This document shows positions 35,872 through 46,820 of a stretch of 64,000 nucleotides of DNA, in pieces. Origin of the DNA: Strongylocentrotus purpuratus. Taxonomy: Eukaryota; Echinodermata; Echinoidea; Camarodonta; Strongylocentrotidae. Location of the stretch: contig NW_022145559.1 of assembly GCF_000002235.5 (NCBI RefSeq), positions 682,001-746,000 of the forward strand, given 5' to 3'. Positions within the stretch are counted from its first letter, which is position 1. Each line of letters starts with the position of its first letter. The position numbers and the translations under genes were made by a program. The notes under the pieces were generated by a model. It searched no databases, was not told where the DNA came from, and saw nothing but the letters and a program-made list of their open reading frames with translations.

Positions 35872-38732
35872 ATCTCCCTCCCTCCCGCCCGCTGTAACCA
35901 CACGACACAGCGAAAAGAGGGGCCAGGATAATATAAGAAGATGGGAATGTTATAGTTTGTACCCTCTTCCACACCACCCCACTCGATGGCATCAGGCGAT
36001 GATCCAAATTTGTGTAGAACATGAAGGGCGGGGGTAACGCATAGTACCGAATTAGTTTCTGACACAGAGCAAGCGAAGGAAAGGGACGTTTTAGGTGTAA
36101 TTAATTACACCCATATGTGTTTTAATGCCTTGCGCTTGACTAAATTTGATGCTTCGATCCCGCCTAAAAAGTATTAGTTACCGGCGGAGACCATGGCACC
36201 ATGCACCAATACAACTCACACAGACATTGAAACGGGGGACCAAATTCATAAAACAACAAATACACATGCGGTTAGTATAAATGAATCACCCGTTAGTCCA
36301 TTTCATAAAGATGTTAAACTCTTAGTAGGCTGTGGGCCGAGCGCGATTTCCGTTCAAGTTCGTTGCATAGATTAATGGTACAAGACTAAGATAATGTTAG
36401 TAAAAATATAAAAATACACTTGTTGCGAAAATTGTGGTTCCAGCAAATGAATCTTGCATGTGAGTATAAAACATAATTTTAATTGACACATTGCTGAAGA
36501 GAACTTTGCGTGAACGAGACCGCCATTTCTCCATTCGTACACGTGTATAAACTCACCGTGCGACGAGCGTGAAACAGCACATTCTCCGTCTCCGTCGTAC
36601 GAAGAAATTTTGTAATCCATTCGAATATTTCCTAACGCTAATCACATGTTTTGAAGTAGATGATATAATTTTGCAGATATGAACTGCGAAAAATAATAAA
36701 AACCTCGTCAGGGTGAAAGTTTAAAAGATACAGGATTCTATTTTTTTTCCGGATCCTTGGGATTATGAACCTCAATTAATTTTCGGAATATTGAATTTTA
36801 TTTCATTTTCGGAAAAACGAGCCTTCGCAATTATGAACTTTCGGAGTAACGAAGCTTCGGAATTACAAACACTCGGAGTAACGAAGTTCCGGATTTTTCC
36901 ACGTCTTTTATGACGTTAAAACTTGCTTTGCCCTAAATTAAATCGAATGCTGATATCAAAAATCGGAATGCCATTAACTGGAATAAGTTTGCCGATTAAT
37001 TAGTTCGGATGCTCATGAATCAATGTTCGCGTCTCTAAATGAATTCCTATGCACGGACTTTAAATATGAAAGACCGACATCAATCTACAATGCACCTTGA
37101 TCGATTTGAGGTCCAAAAATAAGAAACTGGGCGAGAAAACCATCTATGAATATTTCTTACCAATATTCCAATCCTCCTTGCTTTTTATTTTGAGTCATCC
37201 AATCTTTTTCTCATTTTCAAATTATTATTTTTTCTTCATCACATCAATTAATCTATTCCGTCTTCTCCGGACTTCTGCTACCACCTTCTGCTTCTTATTC
37301 CATTCTCTTTTTCTCTTCTCCGTCTGTTAATTGCATCTGTCATGTCAATGATCTCGTTTTCATTTGCCTTTTAAGTTACGCCCCCTACGTTGTACAATTG
37401 TGTACCTCTATATCTCTCTCTCAATCCCTTTCATTCTCTTTAAATGACCAGTTATTTTAACAAGCTTATATAAATTAATAGAAGCATTACAGTAACACAT
37501 CATCTGTATATTCAATATAAAATCGTAAAGGTAAACATAACATCAACATCATGAACGTAAAAACTATGAAAAAGAAAACAATTACGCAAGTAATAAAGTA
37601 AACTTGGTATAAATAGTCAGATAACGAAGTCGACACATTTTAATTCATTGAAAGTTCACGGGCTCATATCTAATCAGTCATAAAAATATGATATAAAATT
37701 AAGCATTTATATAACGAATTCACCATTAAAGTATACAGAGTTATGCACGGAAAACATATTTACATCGAATGCAACGAAATTTACAAGGAGAATCCGTCAA
37801 GGAACAAGGAATCATTGCCGACGTATGAACTGAAATGTTATTTAAACAGTGGTATATGATATTGAGCATATTACCTTTACAGCATTAGAGGCTTCGTCAG
37901 ATGTGGAACGTCTTGTGTAACGTGTAAATGAATAACAACTGCGCGCAACAAAGGACTTGCGCGTATTCACTGAGCTCTGTATTTTCAAGTATACAACTGC
38001 TACGTCATCATAATAAGCGCCCAGGTTTTGCCCTGTTGAAGTGTTGCGTTTTTCTGAAAATGTCTGTCTTGATTATACGCACAGTAGTTTACAGATATCC
38101 AAGAAACAATGTACAGAATTATGGACGCACATCCAATTTTGTTAAAAGCCTACAGATGTCGGAAAATATATTTGCAACAAGAGAATCAACACAAACTTTG
38201 CAGACTCTTGCAGAAAATTGCAAATCAGTATGGTCTCAGTATGGTGTTACATGACATATATATGCAATTGACATCCACCATTATAATTTGCAGACTTACG
38301 CACGAAAATCCAATCTCAGTATGATATTACATGAAATAAATATATACATTGTACATTCACCATTATAATGTGCAGACATATGCACGAAAATCCAATCTCA
38401 GTGTGATAATACATGAAATATATATGCAATTGACATTCACCATTATAATGTGCAGACTTATGCACGAAAATCAAATATCAGTTTGATATTACATGACATA
38501 TATATGCAATTGACATTCACCATTATAATGTGCAGACTTATGCACGAAAATCCAATTTCAGTATGATAATACATGAAATATATATATATCCATTGTAAAT
38601 TCACCATTATAATGTGCAGACGTATGCACGAAAATCCAATCTCAGTATGATAATACATGAAATATATATATCCATTGTACATTCACCATTATAATGTGCA
38701 AACTTATGCACGAAAATCCAATCTCAGTATGA

Positions 38733-39092
38733 TATAGGTGTCGTGGACGAGTGGATATGTCACCGGACTGTGGATCACAAGGTTCGCGGTTCAAGTCCCA
38801 CCGCGGCACTAATGTCCTTTGGCAAGACAGTGATCTACATTTGCCACTCTCCACCCAGGTGTTAAATGGGTACCCGGTAGGATGCGAAAGCTAATGTGGT
38901 TAGATTAGCAAGTGTGCGCTTGTAAAACGACGCCTGGCAGGAATGCTCCCCAGGAAGTTGAAAATGTGCATACATTTTGTGCGGGTAACACCGGGGTAAT
39001 AATATATGTATCTGTAAAGCGCTTTAAGAGGGCCTTCGGTCTTGAAAAGCGCTATATAAGAACTAGCTATTATTATTATTATTATTATTATG
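38733..39092 (+). mobile_element. tRNA-derived SINE in satellite, copy 1
   Basis: A head GTGTCGTGGACGAGTGGATA with B box GGTTCAAGTCCCACCGCGG, a core with TGTTAAATGGGTACCCGGTA and CAGGAATGCTCCCCAGGAAG, then a hairpin GCGCTTTAAGA...AAGCGC and an (ATT)n tail. The head resembles a leucine or serine tRNA in its B arm, but no full cloverleaf was worked out. It is almost identical to the copy 770 bases on. Confidence 0.9.
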
Positions 39093-39502
39093 ATAATACA
39101 TGAAATATATGTATACATTGTACATTCACCATTATAATTTGCAGACTTACGCACGAAAATCCAATCTCGGTATGATATTACATGAAATAAATATAAACAT
39201 TGTACATTCACCATTATAATGTGCAGACTTATGCACGAAAATCAAATCTCAGTGTGATAATACATGAAATATATATGCAATTGACATTCACCATTATAAT
39301 GTGAAGACTTATGCACGGAAATCAAATATCAGTATGATAATACATGACATATATATGCAATTGACATTCACCATTATAATGTGCAGACTTATGCACGAAA
39401 ATCCAATTTCAGTATGATAATACATGAAATATATATATCCATTGTACATTCACCATTATAATGTGCAGACTTATGCACGAAAATCCAATCTCAGTATGAT
39501 AC

Positions 39503-39862
39503 AGGTGTCGTGGACGAGTGGATATGTCACCGGACTGTGGATCACAAGGTTCGCGGTTCAAGTCCCACCGCGGCACTAATGTCCTTTGGCAAGACAGTGA
39601 TCTACATTTGCCACTCTCCACCCAGGTGTTAAATGGGTACCCGGTAGGATGCGAAAGCTAATGTGGTTAGATTAGCAAGTGTGCGCTTGTAAAACGACGC
39701 CTGGCAGGAATGCTCCCCAGGGAGTTGAAAATGTGCATACATTTTGTGCGGGTAACACCGGGGTAAAAATATATGTATCTGTAAAGCGCTTCAAGAGGGC
39801 CTTCGGTCTTGAAAAGCGCTATATAAGAACTAGCTATTATTATTATTATTATTATTATGATA
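39503..39862 (+). mobile_element. tRNA-derived SINE in satellite, copy 2
   Basis: Nearly identical to 38733-39092; the few differences include GGGAGTTG for GGAAGTTG and TTCAAGA for TTTAAGA. The flanking satellite is also the same, so the copy arose by duplication of a 770-base block and not by a new insertion. Confidence 0.9.
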
Positions 39863-41813
39863 ATACATGAAATATATGTATACATTGTACATTCACCATT
39901 ATAATGTGCAGACTTATGCACGAAAATGCAATTTCAGTATGATATTACATGGCATATAAATGCAATGGACATTCACCATTATAATGTGCAGACTTATGCA
40001 CGAAAATCCAATCTTAGTATGATACTACATGACATATATATGCAATTGACATTCACCATCATAATGTGCAGACTTATGCACGAAAATCAAAACTCAGTAT
40101 GATAATACATGAAATATATATATATATATATATCCATTGTACATTCACCATTATAATGTGCAGACTTATGCACAAAAATTAAATCTCAGTGTGATAATAC
40201 ATGAAATATATTTGCAATTGACATTCACCATTATAATGTGCAGACTTATGCACAAAAATCAAATCTCAGTATGATATTACATGAAATATATTTGCAATTG
40301 ACATTCACCATTATAATGTGCAGACTTATGCACGAAAATCAAATCTCAGTGTGATAATACATGAAATATATTTGCAATTGACATTCACCATTATAATGTG
40401 CAGACTTATGCACAAAAATCAAATCTCAGTATGATATTACATGAAATATATTTGCAATTGACATTCACCATTATAATGTGCAGACTTATGCACGAAAATC
40501 AAATCTCAGTATGATAATACGTGATATATATATGCAATTGACATTCACTATTATAATGTGCAGACTAAGGAACGAAAATGCAATCTCAGTGTGATAATAC
40601 ATGAAATATATTTGCAATTGACATTCACCATTATAATGTGCAGACTTATGCACAAAAATCAAATCTCAGTATGATATTACATGAAATATATATGCAATTG
40701 ACATTCACCATTATAATGTGCAGACTTATGCACAAAAATCAAATCTCAGTATGATATTACATGAAATATATATGCAATTGACATTCACCATTATAATGTG
40801 CAGACTTATGCACAAAAATGAAATCTCAGTATGATATTACATGAAATATATATGCAATTGACATTCACCATTATAATGTGTAGACTTATGCACGAAAATC
40901 CAATCTCAGTATGATATCACATGACATATACATGCAAAGGCCATTCACTATTATAATGTGTAGACTTATGCACGAAAATCCAATCTCAGTATGATATCAC
41001 ATGACGTATATATGCAATGGCCTTTCACTATTATAATGTGCAGACTTATGCACGAAAATCAAATCTCAGTATGATAATACGTGAAATATATATGCAATTG
41101 ACATTCACTATTATAATGTGCAGACTAAGGCACGAAAATGCAATCTCAGTGTGATAATACATGAAATATATTTGCAATTGACATTCACCATTATAATGTG
41201 CAGACTTATGCACGAAAATCAAATCTCAGTATGATAATACATGAAATATATATGCAATTGACATTCACCATTATAATGACAAGACTTAGGCACGAAAATC
41301 CAATCTCAGAATGATATTACATGACCTATATTTGCAAAGGACATTCACCATTATAATGTGTAGACTTATGCACGAAAATCCAATCTCAGTATGATATTAC
41401 ATGACATATATATATATCCATTGTACATTCACCATTAGAATGTGCAGACTTATGCACGAAAATCGAATCTCATTTTGATATAACATGAAATATATATATA
41501 TATATATCCATTGTACATTCACCATTATAATGTGCATACTTATGCACGAAAATCCGATCTCAGTATGATATTACATGGCATATAAATGCAATGGGCATTC
41601 ACCATTATAATGTGCAGACTGATGCACGAAAATCCAATTTCAGTATGATATTACATGAAATATATATATATATCCATTGTACATTCACCATTATAATGTG
41701 CAGACTTATGCACAAAAATACAATCCCAGTATGATACTACATGATATATATATGAAATTGACATTCACCATTATAATGTGCAGACTTATGTACGAAAATC
41801 AAATCTCAGTATG

Positions 41814-41815
<2 letters not shown>

Positions 41816-41847
<32 letters not shown>

Positions 41848-43881
41848 ATAACATTTATTAGGCGCTTAATACTGATGTTTCTAAGCGCACAGTGTTCTGA
41901 TTAAGAGAAGACTATAACCCGTAGAATTAAATTAGAAGAAAAAGCAAAAATACAAAAGTAACATAGATAAGGTAAGAAAAACAGTGGCAATCAACTAAAT
42001 AAAGACAAATATGGTGCGCACATCCATTGACCGACGCACAACTGCAATTTACAATTTGAAAAGATAGGTTTTGAGTAGAGATTTGAATTGAGATACAGAG
42101 GGGGCGCAGTGAATAAAGGCGGGCAGTTTGTTCCAGAGAGCGGGGGCAATAACTGAAAAGGCGCGGTCACCATACCGGGTGTTAGTGCGGGGTCCAGGTG
42201 TTAACAGTAATGTGGAAGATGAACGAAGTGTTCGTTACGACGTACGGGAACGTAAGGATATGAGATCGGAAAGGTAAGAGGGGGCTAAGCCATTGATAGC
42301 TTTGTAGCACAGGAGAAGAATTTTGAAGGATATGCGGTGGTGAATTTTAAGCCAATGTAGTGAGTTCAATATTGGAGTTATGTGCTCTGATTTACGCGAG
42401 AGAGTCACAAGCCGAGCAGCGCTATTCTGTACCCTTTGAAGTGGGACTAGATGTGACTGAGGGAGGCCAGAAAGAGAAGAATTACAGTAATCGATATGGG
42501 TCGAGACAAAAGCATGGACTAATTTTGAAGTTGTGGGTCGGTCAAGTAGCCTCCTGATTCTACTGATCTTATATATACCAAAGGAAGCAGACTTACAAAT
42601 ATTACTAATGTGTTGTTTGAAAGTAAGATTGCTGTCAATATTTAAACCAAGGTCACGCACAGAAGCACAACAACTGAGAGAACCATCACTCATAACAAGA
42701 TCAGGAAAGGGGTCTGAGTTCCGAAATTTAGAAGTAATATGAATCATTTCAGATTTTGAATCATTAAGGCAGAGACAGTTTTGAAAAGACCAGGTTTTGA
42801 TTTCATTGAGGCAACTGGTGAGTTTGTTCGCGGCTACTGTCCTGCTGTTTGGGTGAAGAGTTACATAAATCTGGGTGTCGTCTGCATACATAGTGTGTTG
42901 AATATTCTGATGAAGGTTAATAACATTTGAGAGAGGGCTGGTGTAAAGAATAAACAGGAGGGGGCCGACCACGGAACCCTGAGGAACGCCGCAGATGAGG
43001 GGAAATGATTCCGAGTTGGTGTCATTGATGATCACCTTCTGAGTTCGGTGCATGAGATAGGAGCGAATCCATTGAAGTACGGTGCCGGTGATGGAGAAGT
43101 CGTTCTCTAAGCGATGGAGTAACAGGTCGTGGTTGATAGTGTCAAATGCGGCAGTGTAATCAAGCAAGATGAGGACAGCTTCATTACCCTTATCTACAGC
43201 TAGAAGTAGGTCATTTAGGACCTTGACAGTTGCAGTCTCAGTAGAATGATGATTCCGATAGGCAGATTGGTGGATTGGAAACAAACCGAGATTGTCAATG
43301 TGGGCTTTCAGCTGTAGTGACACAATACGTTCCAAAACCTTCCCAAGGAATGGCAGGTTTGCGATGGGCCTGTAGTTCTTAAGTCCATTCGTGTCGAGAC
43401 TCGGCTTCTTTAGGAGGGGAAGAAGCAGAGAAGTCTTAAAAGACTCTGGAACTATTCCGAATGATAACGAGAGATTGAACAGTTTGGTTATGTGAGGAAG
43501 GAGTTCATCGAGGACTTCCTTTAGAAGCCAGGTAGGAATCGGATCTAGCTTACAGTGTTTAGAAGGAAGTGAAGTGATGAGCTTCCTGACTTGTGAGAGG
43601 GATACAAGGCAGAAATCAGAGAGTTCTTGACGAGGGCCTGGAGCAAAAGATCTTGAAGCTGGTGCTGGTACTACATTAGGGAAAGAGGATACAACTTTGG
43701 CGACTTTTTCCCTGAAGAATGTAGCAAATCTGTTGGCGAGTTCACTATCAGAAGAATGATCTGGAAGAGGTGAAGATTGAGTGGGCGTTGAGAGTGTCTT
43801 CACAAGACGAAACAGTTCTTTAGTGTCAGCATTCTTGATGAGATCTTTGAGAAACGCTGACTTCGCATTGAAGATGCACTC
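41816..43881 (-). mobile_element. 5'-truncated L2/CR1-like LINE inserted in the satellite
   Basis: About 2.07 kb on the - strand, with satellite on both sides. The 3' end is (ATT)n preceded by the hairpin GCGCTTAGAA...TATTAAGCGC, which the SINE tails imitate. The 5' part, including the endonuclease, is missing. The break from satellite to LINE at 43881 (next to ATAATACATG) and at 41816 suggests a short target duplication such as ATAATA, hard to prove beside the tail. Confidence 0.9.
42049..43881 (-). CDS. LINE ORF2 C-terminal part: reverse transcriptase
   Basis: One frame codes for the RT from its N-terminal part to its end. Motifs in order: K-N-Y-R-P-I-A-N-L-P, L-L-D-Y-T-A-A-F-D-T-I-N-H (motif A), C-G-V-P-Q-G-S-V-V-G-P-L-L-F (motif B), Y-A-D-D-T-Q-I-Y (motif C, catalytic), V-R-D-L-G-L-N-I-D, then H-I-D-Y-C-N-S and L-H-W-L-K-I-H-H-R-I. 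A single TAA at 42235-42237 interrupts it; beyond it the same frame continues R-Y-G-D-R-A-F-S-V, A-L-W-N-K-L-P to a natural stop at 42049. The open frame also runs 42 bases into the satellite on its 5' side, which is not part of the element. The single defect means a young insertion. Confidence 0.9.
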
Positions 43882-44285
43882 ATAATACATGAAATATATA
43901 TATATCCATTGTACATTTACCATTATAATGTGCAGACTTATGCACGAAAATCCAATCTCAGTATGATATTACATGACATTTATATGCAATGGACATTCAC
44001 CATTTTAATGTGCAGACTTATGCACGAAAATCAAATCTCAGTATGATAATACATGTAATATATATCCATTGTACATTCACCATTGTAATGTGCAGACTTA
44101 TGCACGAAAATCCAATCTCAGTATGATATTACATGAAATATATATTTCCATTGTACATTAACTATTATAATGTGAAGACTTATGCACAAAAATCTAATCA
44201 GAGAATTATATGAAATTTATATGCAATGGACATTCATCATTATAATGTGCAGAATTATGCACAAGCATCCAATCTCAGTATAATA
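43882..44285 (+). repeat. 80-bp satellite, continued
   Basis: About five more units with the same 80-base pattern (ACATTCACCATT, CAGACTTATGCACGAAAATC). They are gradually more divergent towards 44285, where a TTAA element begins. Confidence 0.9.
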
Positions 44286-44557
44286 TTAACTCATAGCCTG
44301 CTATACGGCTGCATGCACGCTATTGTTGCAGTACTTTGTACACGCAACCAAGCTACTGTTACTCTGCTTCTTGCATGAATGCACGCTTTCGTAATATCAG
44401 TTATTGTTCATGCCCTTTTGGACTGTGCCTATAGTGTTTTGCACGCGCTATTGGCAGTACCATCGCGTTAATCCGATGTTCTCGTTATAAATTTGGTACT
44501 GGGGGGATTTGTGGCTTGGCACAAGGGGGATTAGCCCTGTGGAAGGATAAGAGTTAA
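44286..44557. mobile_element. TTAA-flanked element in satellite, family 4
   Basis: Starts TTAACTCATAGCC and ends GGATAAGAGTTAA, imperfect inverted ends with TTAA at each edge. It is 272 bases, noncoding, and GC-richer than the satellite around it, which resumes at 44558. Confidence 0.7.
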
Positions 44558-45700
44558 ATAAAATATATATGCAATTGACATTCACCATTATCATGTGCAG
44601 ACTTATGCGCAAGAGTTAAATTTCAGTATTATAATACATAAAATATTTAAACATTGGAAAGTAAACATTGTTGTCTGCAGATGTATGCAAATAAATCCAA
44701 TCTCAGTATGATATTACATGAAATAGAAATGCATTTTACATTCGCTAATATCATATGCAGACTTATGCATAACAAAATCCAATCTCAGTTCATATTACAT
44801 GAAATATATATAAACATTGGAAATTAAAGATACTATGTCCCTTTTGCAGCCAACATCAAATTCTGTAGAACTTTGGAGGAACTATGAATATGTCATGCAT
44901 GTCCTATCTGTGAAATTTAAACATTAACAGTGTCCTAATATTGAAATTATGCAAGGGAACCCGTTTGCTTGCTAGACTTCAATGTCAGACACTATTGAGT
45001 GACTGACTGGCTTTTTTTCTTCTTTGGTAATAACATACATAACATGAGCTTTAAAGGGTACATGAGCATTTGTGTACAACAATAACCCACTTCTTGTAAT
45101 GACCGAAATTAAACTGATTGAATCTTTGGCGCAGCATAAAACGTACGACCATTCAATACAATGGTCTGAAAATCAGACTATTACTTACTGGCTCTATAGC
45201 TCTTAAGTCAATTTGACAACTAATAGTGGTTATTTTCCCACTTAATTTCAAGCCCCTTTTTTTAGGAAAGTTCTAAATTATTATTATCTTTCAAATGCCG
45301 TTGGAAATTAACCTTTTCATTTTTTTGGCCTTGCAAATGGGACATAATACCTTTGAACATTATGGTATGCAGACATACGCACAAAAATCCAAAATCAGTA
45401 TGATAATACATGAAATGTATATGCAAAGGACATTCACCATTGTCATGTGCAGACTTATGCAAACGTATGTGATCTCTGTAAGATATTGCATGAAATATAT
45501 ATGCAATTGACATTCGCCATTATAGTGTGCAGACTTATGCACGAAAATCCGATTTCAGTATGATATAACATGAAATATATATGCATTTGACATTAACCAT
45601 TATAATGTGCAGATTTATGCATGAAAATGTAATCTCAGTATGATATTAAATGAAATATATATGCATTTAACATTTACCATTATCATGTGCAGACTCTAAT
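44558..45700 (+). repeat. Decayed satellite with dispersed repeat copy 2 inside
   Basis: 44558-44822 and 45356-45700 hold degenerate 80-base units (TATATGCAATTGACATTC, GTGCAGACTTATGC). Between them, 44823-45365 is the second copy of the repeat at 415-945. Short frames here are satellite translations. Confidence 0.8.
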
Positions 45701-46195
45701 GGTTCTTAGGATACCGTAAACACAAGGATAAAACCTGAAATCTCAGAAATTGACCTCTGTCACCTTCGACTTAGTTACTCAAAAATCTGATCAGATCATA
45801 TTCTATTTTGAGCCTCATATCTCTAGTGGTTTTAGAGATTTCGCGATACCGAGGCTAATATTTGGAAATTTAGGAGTTGACTTCTGTGACTATTGACCTA
45901 CTAACCCAAAACCTTTTCTCGTCTTCCTACGGTGATACATGTTATCAACAACTTTTAGCATATGTGGTGGTTCTTGAGATATCGCGATAAAGAGGCCAAT
46001 GCTTGGAATCTCATTAGTTGACCTCTGTGACGTTTGACCTATTTACTCCACAATTTAAGTAAATCATATAGGGATACATAATTTTAACGACTCTATAGTT
46101 ATTACGTAAGTGGTTCTTGAAATATCGCGATAACGAGAAAACGGGACAGACGTGCATATGTACAACCCGAAAACATACAGCCTACTGTTTCACCT
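45690..46195 (+). repeat. Tandem repeat with 141-bp period
   Basis: Units begin near 45690, 45828, 45969 and 46111. Each has GTTCTTGAGATATCGCGATA or a variant and TTGACCTCTGTGAC followed by TTTGACCTA. It is close to the 3' end of the ZU5-Death gene and noncoding. Confidence 0.8.
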
Positions 46196-46269
46196 TCGGT
46201 GGGCAGAGGTATAAATAATGATATTGCAATTCATGAATGACAAACTCTACAAAATAATTCAAAACACGT

Positions 46270-46275
46270 TTTATT
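46270..46275 (-). terminator. Possible polyadenylation signal of the ZU5-Death gene
   Basis: AATAAA on the - strand, about 290 bases past the stop codon at 46565. This is the only clear hexamer close to the last exon. Confidence 0.35.
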
Positions 46276-46564
46276 TTCGATGCATAGGAGAATAATTCAT
46301 TGGCATTCATGCATGGCTGCCTCATTACATCATCATATATATAAATATCTTGAAGAAGCCCTATGGGGTATAGATCGTTTTCACCTACATTCATGCCAAC
46401 TAAGTCTTTTATTCTAGTTTTGGGGTCTATACGTATCTCCTCCCTCGCAACACATAATAATCTCTTAGATATATACGTATACACTGTATACAATGAGTTC
46501 ACGATCGCGTGTGTGTTTGTTGGCCAACAATTTTTCCCACGTGGCTTACGCTTTGTTATTGGCG

Positions 46565-46820
46565 TTAATCACAATGGGGAACAATTAAACCCCCAAGTTC
46601 AACTTCTCTCAAAACATCATGTAAGTCAGCCACACTACGGGTTGATCTATTCATCCATTTCGCAAAGCATTCCCTTGTTGCCTTCTCATAGTCGCTGTTA
46701 AACTTAACCACAATGTTCTGGGCCTGGGTGTGCTGGATCCCAAGCTTTTCGCTCAACGTATTGTAGGCGTGACTTGGAATGTATCTTGCCAACTCATTTA
46801 GCATTGCGTCGCTCACTTCC
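46565..46820 (-). CDS. ZU5-Death gene, last exon: Death domain
   Basis: Encodes 84 residues and TAA. The six-helix Death pattern is visible: L-N-E-L-A-R-Y-I-P, Y-N-T-L-S-E-K-L-G-I, A-Q-N-I-V-V-K-F, A-T-R-E-C-F-A-K-W-M and S-V-A-D-L-H-D-V-L-R-E-V-E-L-G-G-L. The acceptor TTTAAACAG and phase 2 fit the exon at 49943. Confidence 0.85.

Larger units (their letters stand above)
38095..41815 (+). repeat. 80-bp satellite array
   Basis: More than 35 tandem units. A typical unit has ACATTCACCATTATAATGTG, CAGACTTATGCACGAAAATC, AAATCTCAGTATGATATTAC and ATGAAATATATATGCAATTG. Between 40200 and 41300 the spacing is exactly 80 bases, as seen by identical columns every 240 bases. Variants have TATATATATCCATTGTA in place of GCAATTG. 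Two SINEs are inserted, and the array continues beyond a LINE at 43882-44285. No CRISPR features are present: the units have no unique spacers. Confidence 0.97.

Noticed and set aside
35786..36065. Poly-Gly and poly-Pro open frames
   Set aside because: Products of a 51-base C run of doubtful length.
38733..38810. tRNA gene
   Set aside because: A and B boxes are present, but the sequence continues into a SINE body with (ATT)n tail and occurs in several copies. The same holds for 39503, 7438, 17026 and 63172.
38095..41815. CRISPR-like array
   Set aside because: The 80-base units are contiguous and similar throughout, with no unique spacers, in a eukaryotic genome.
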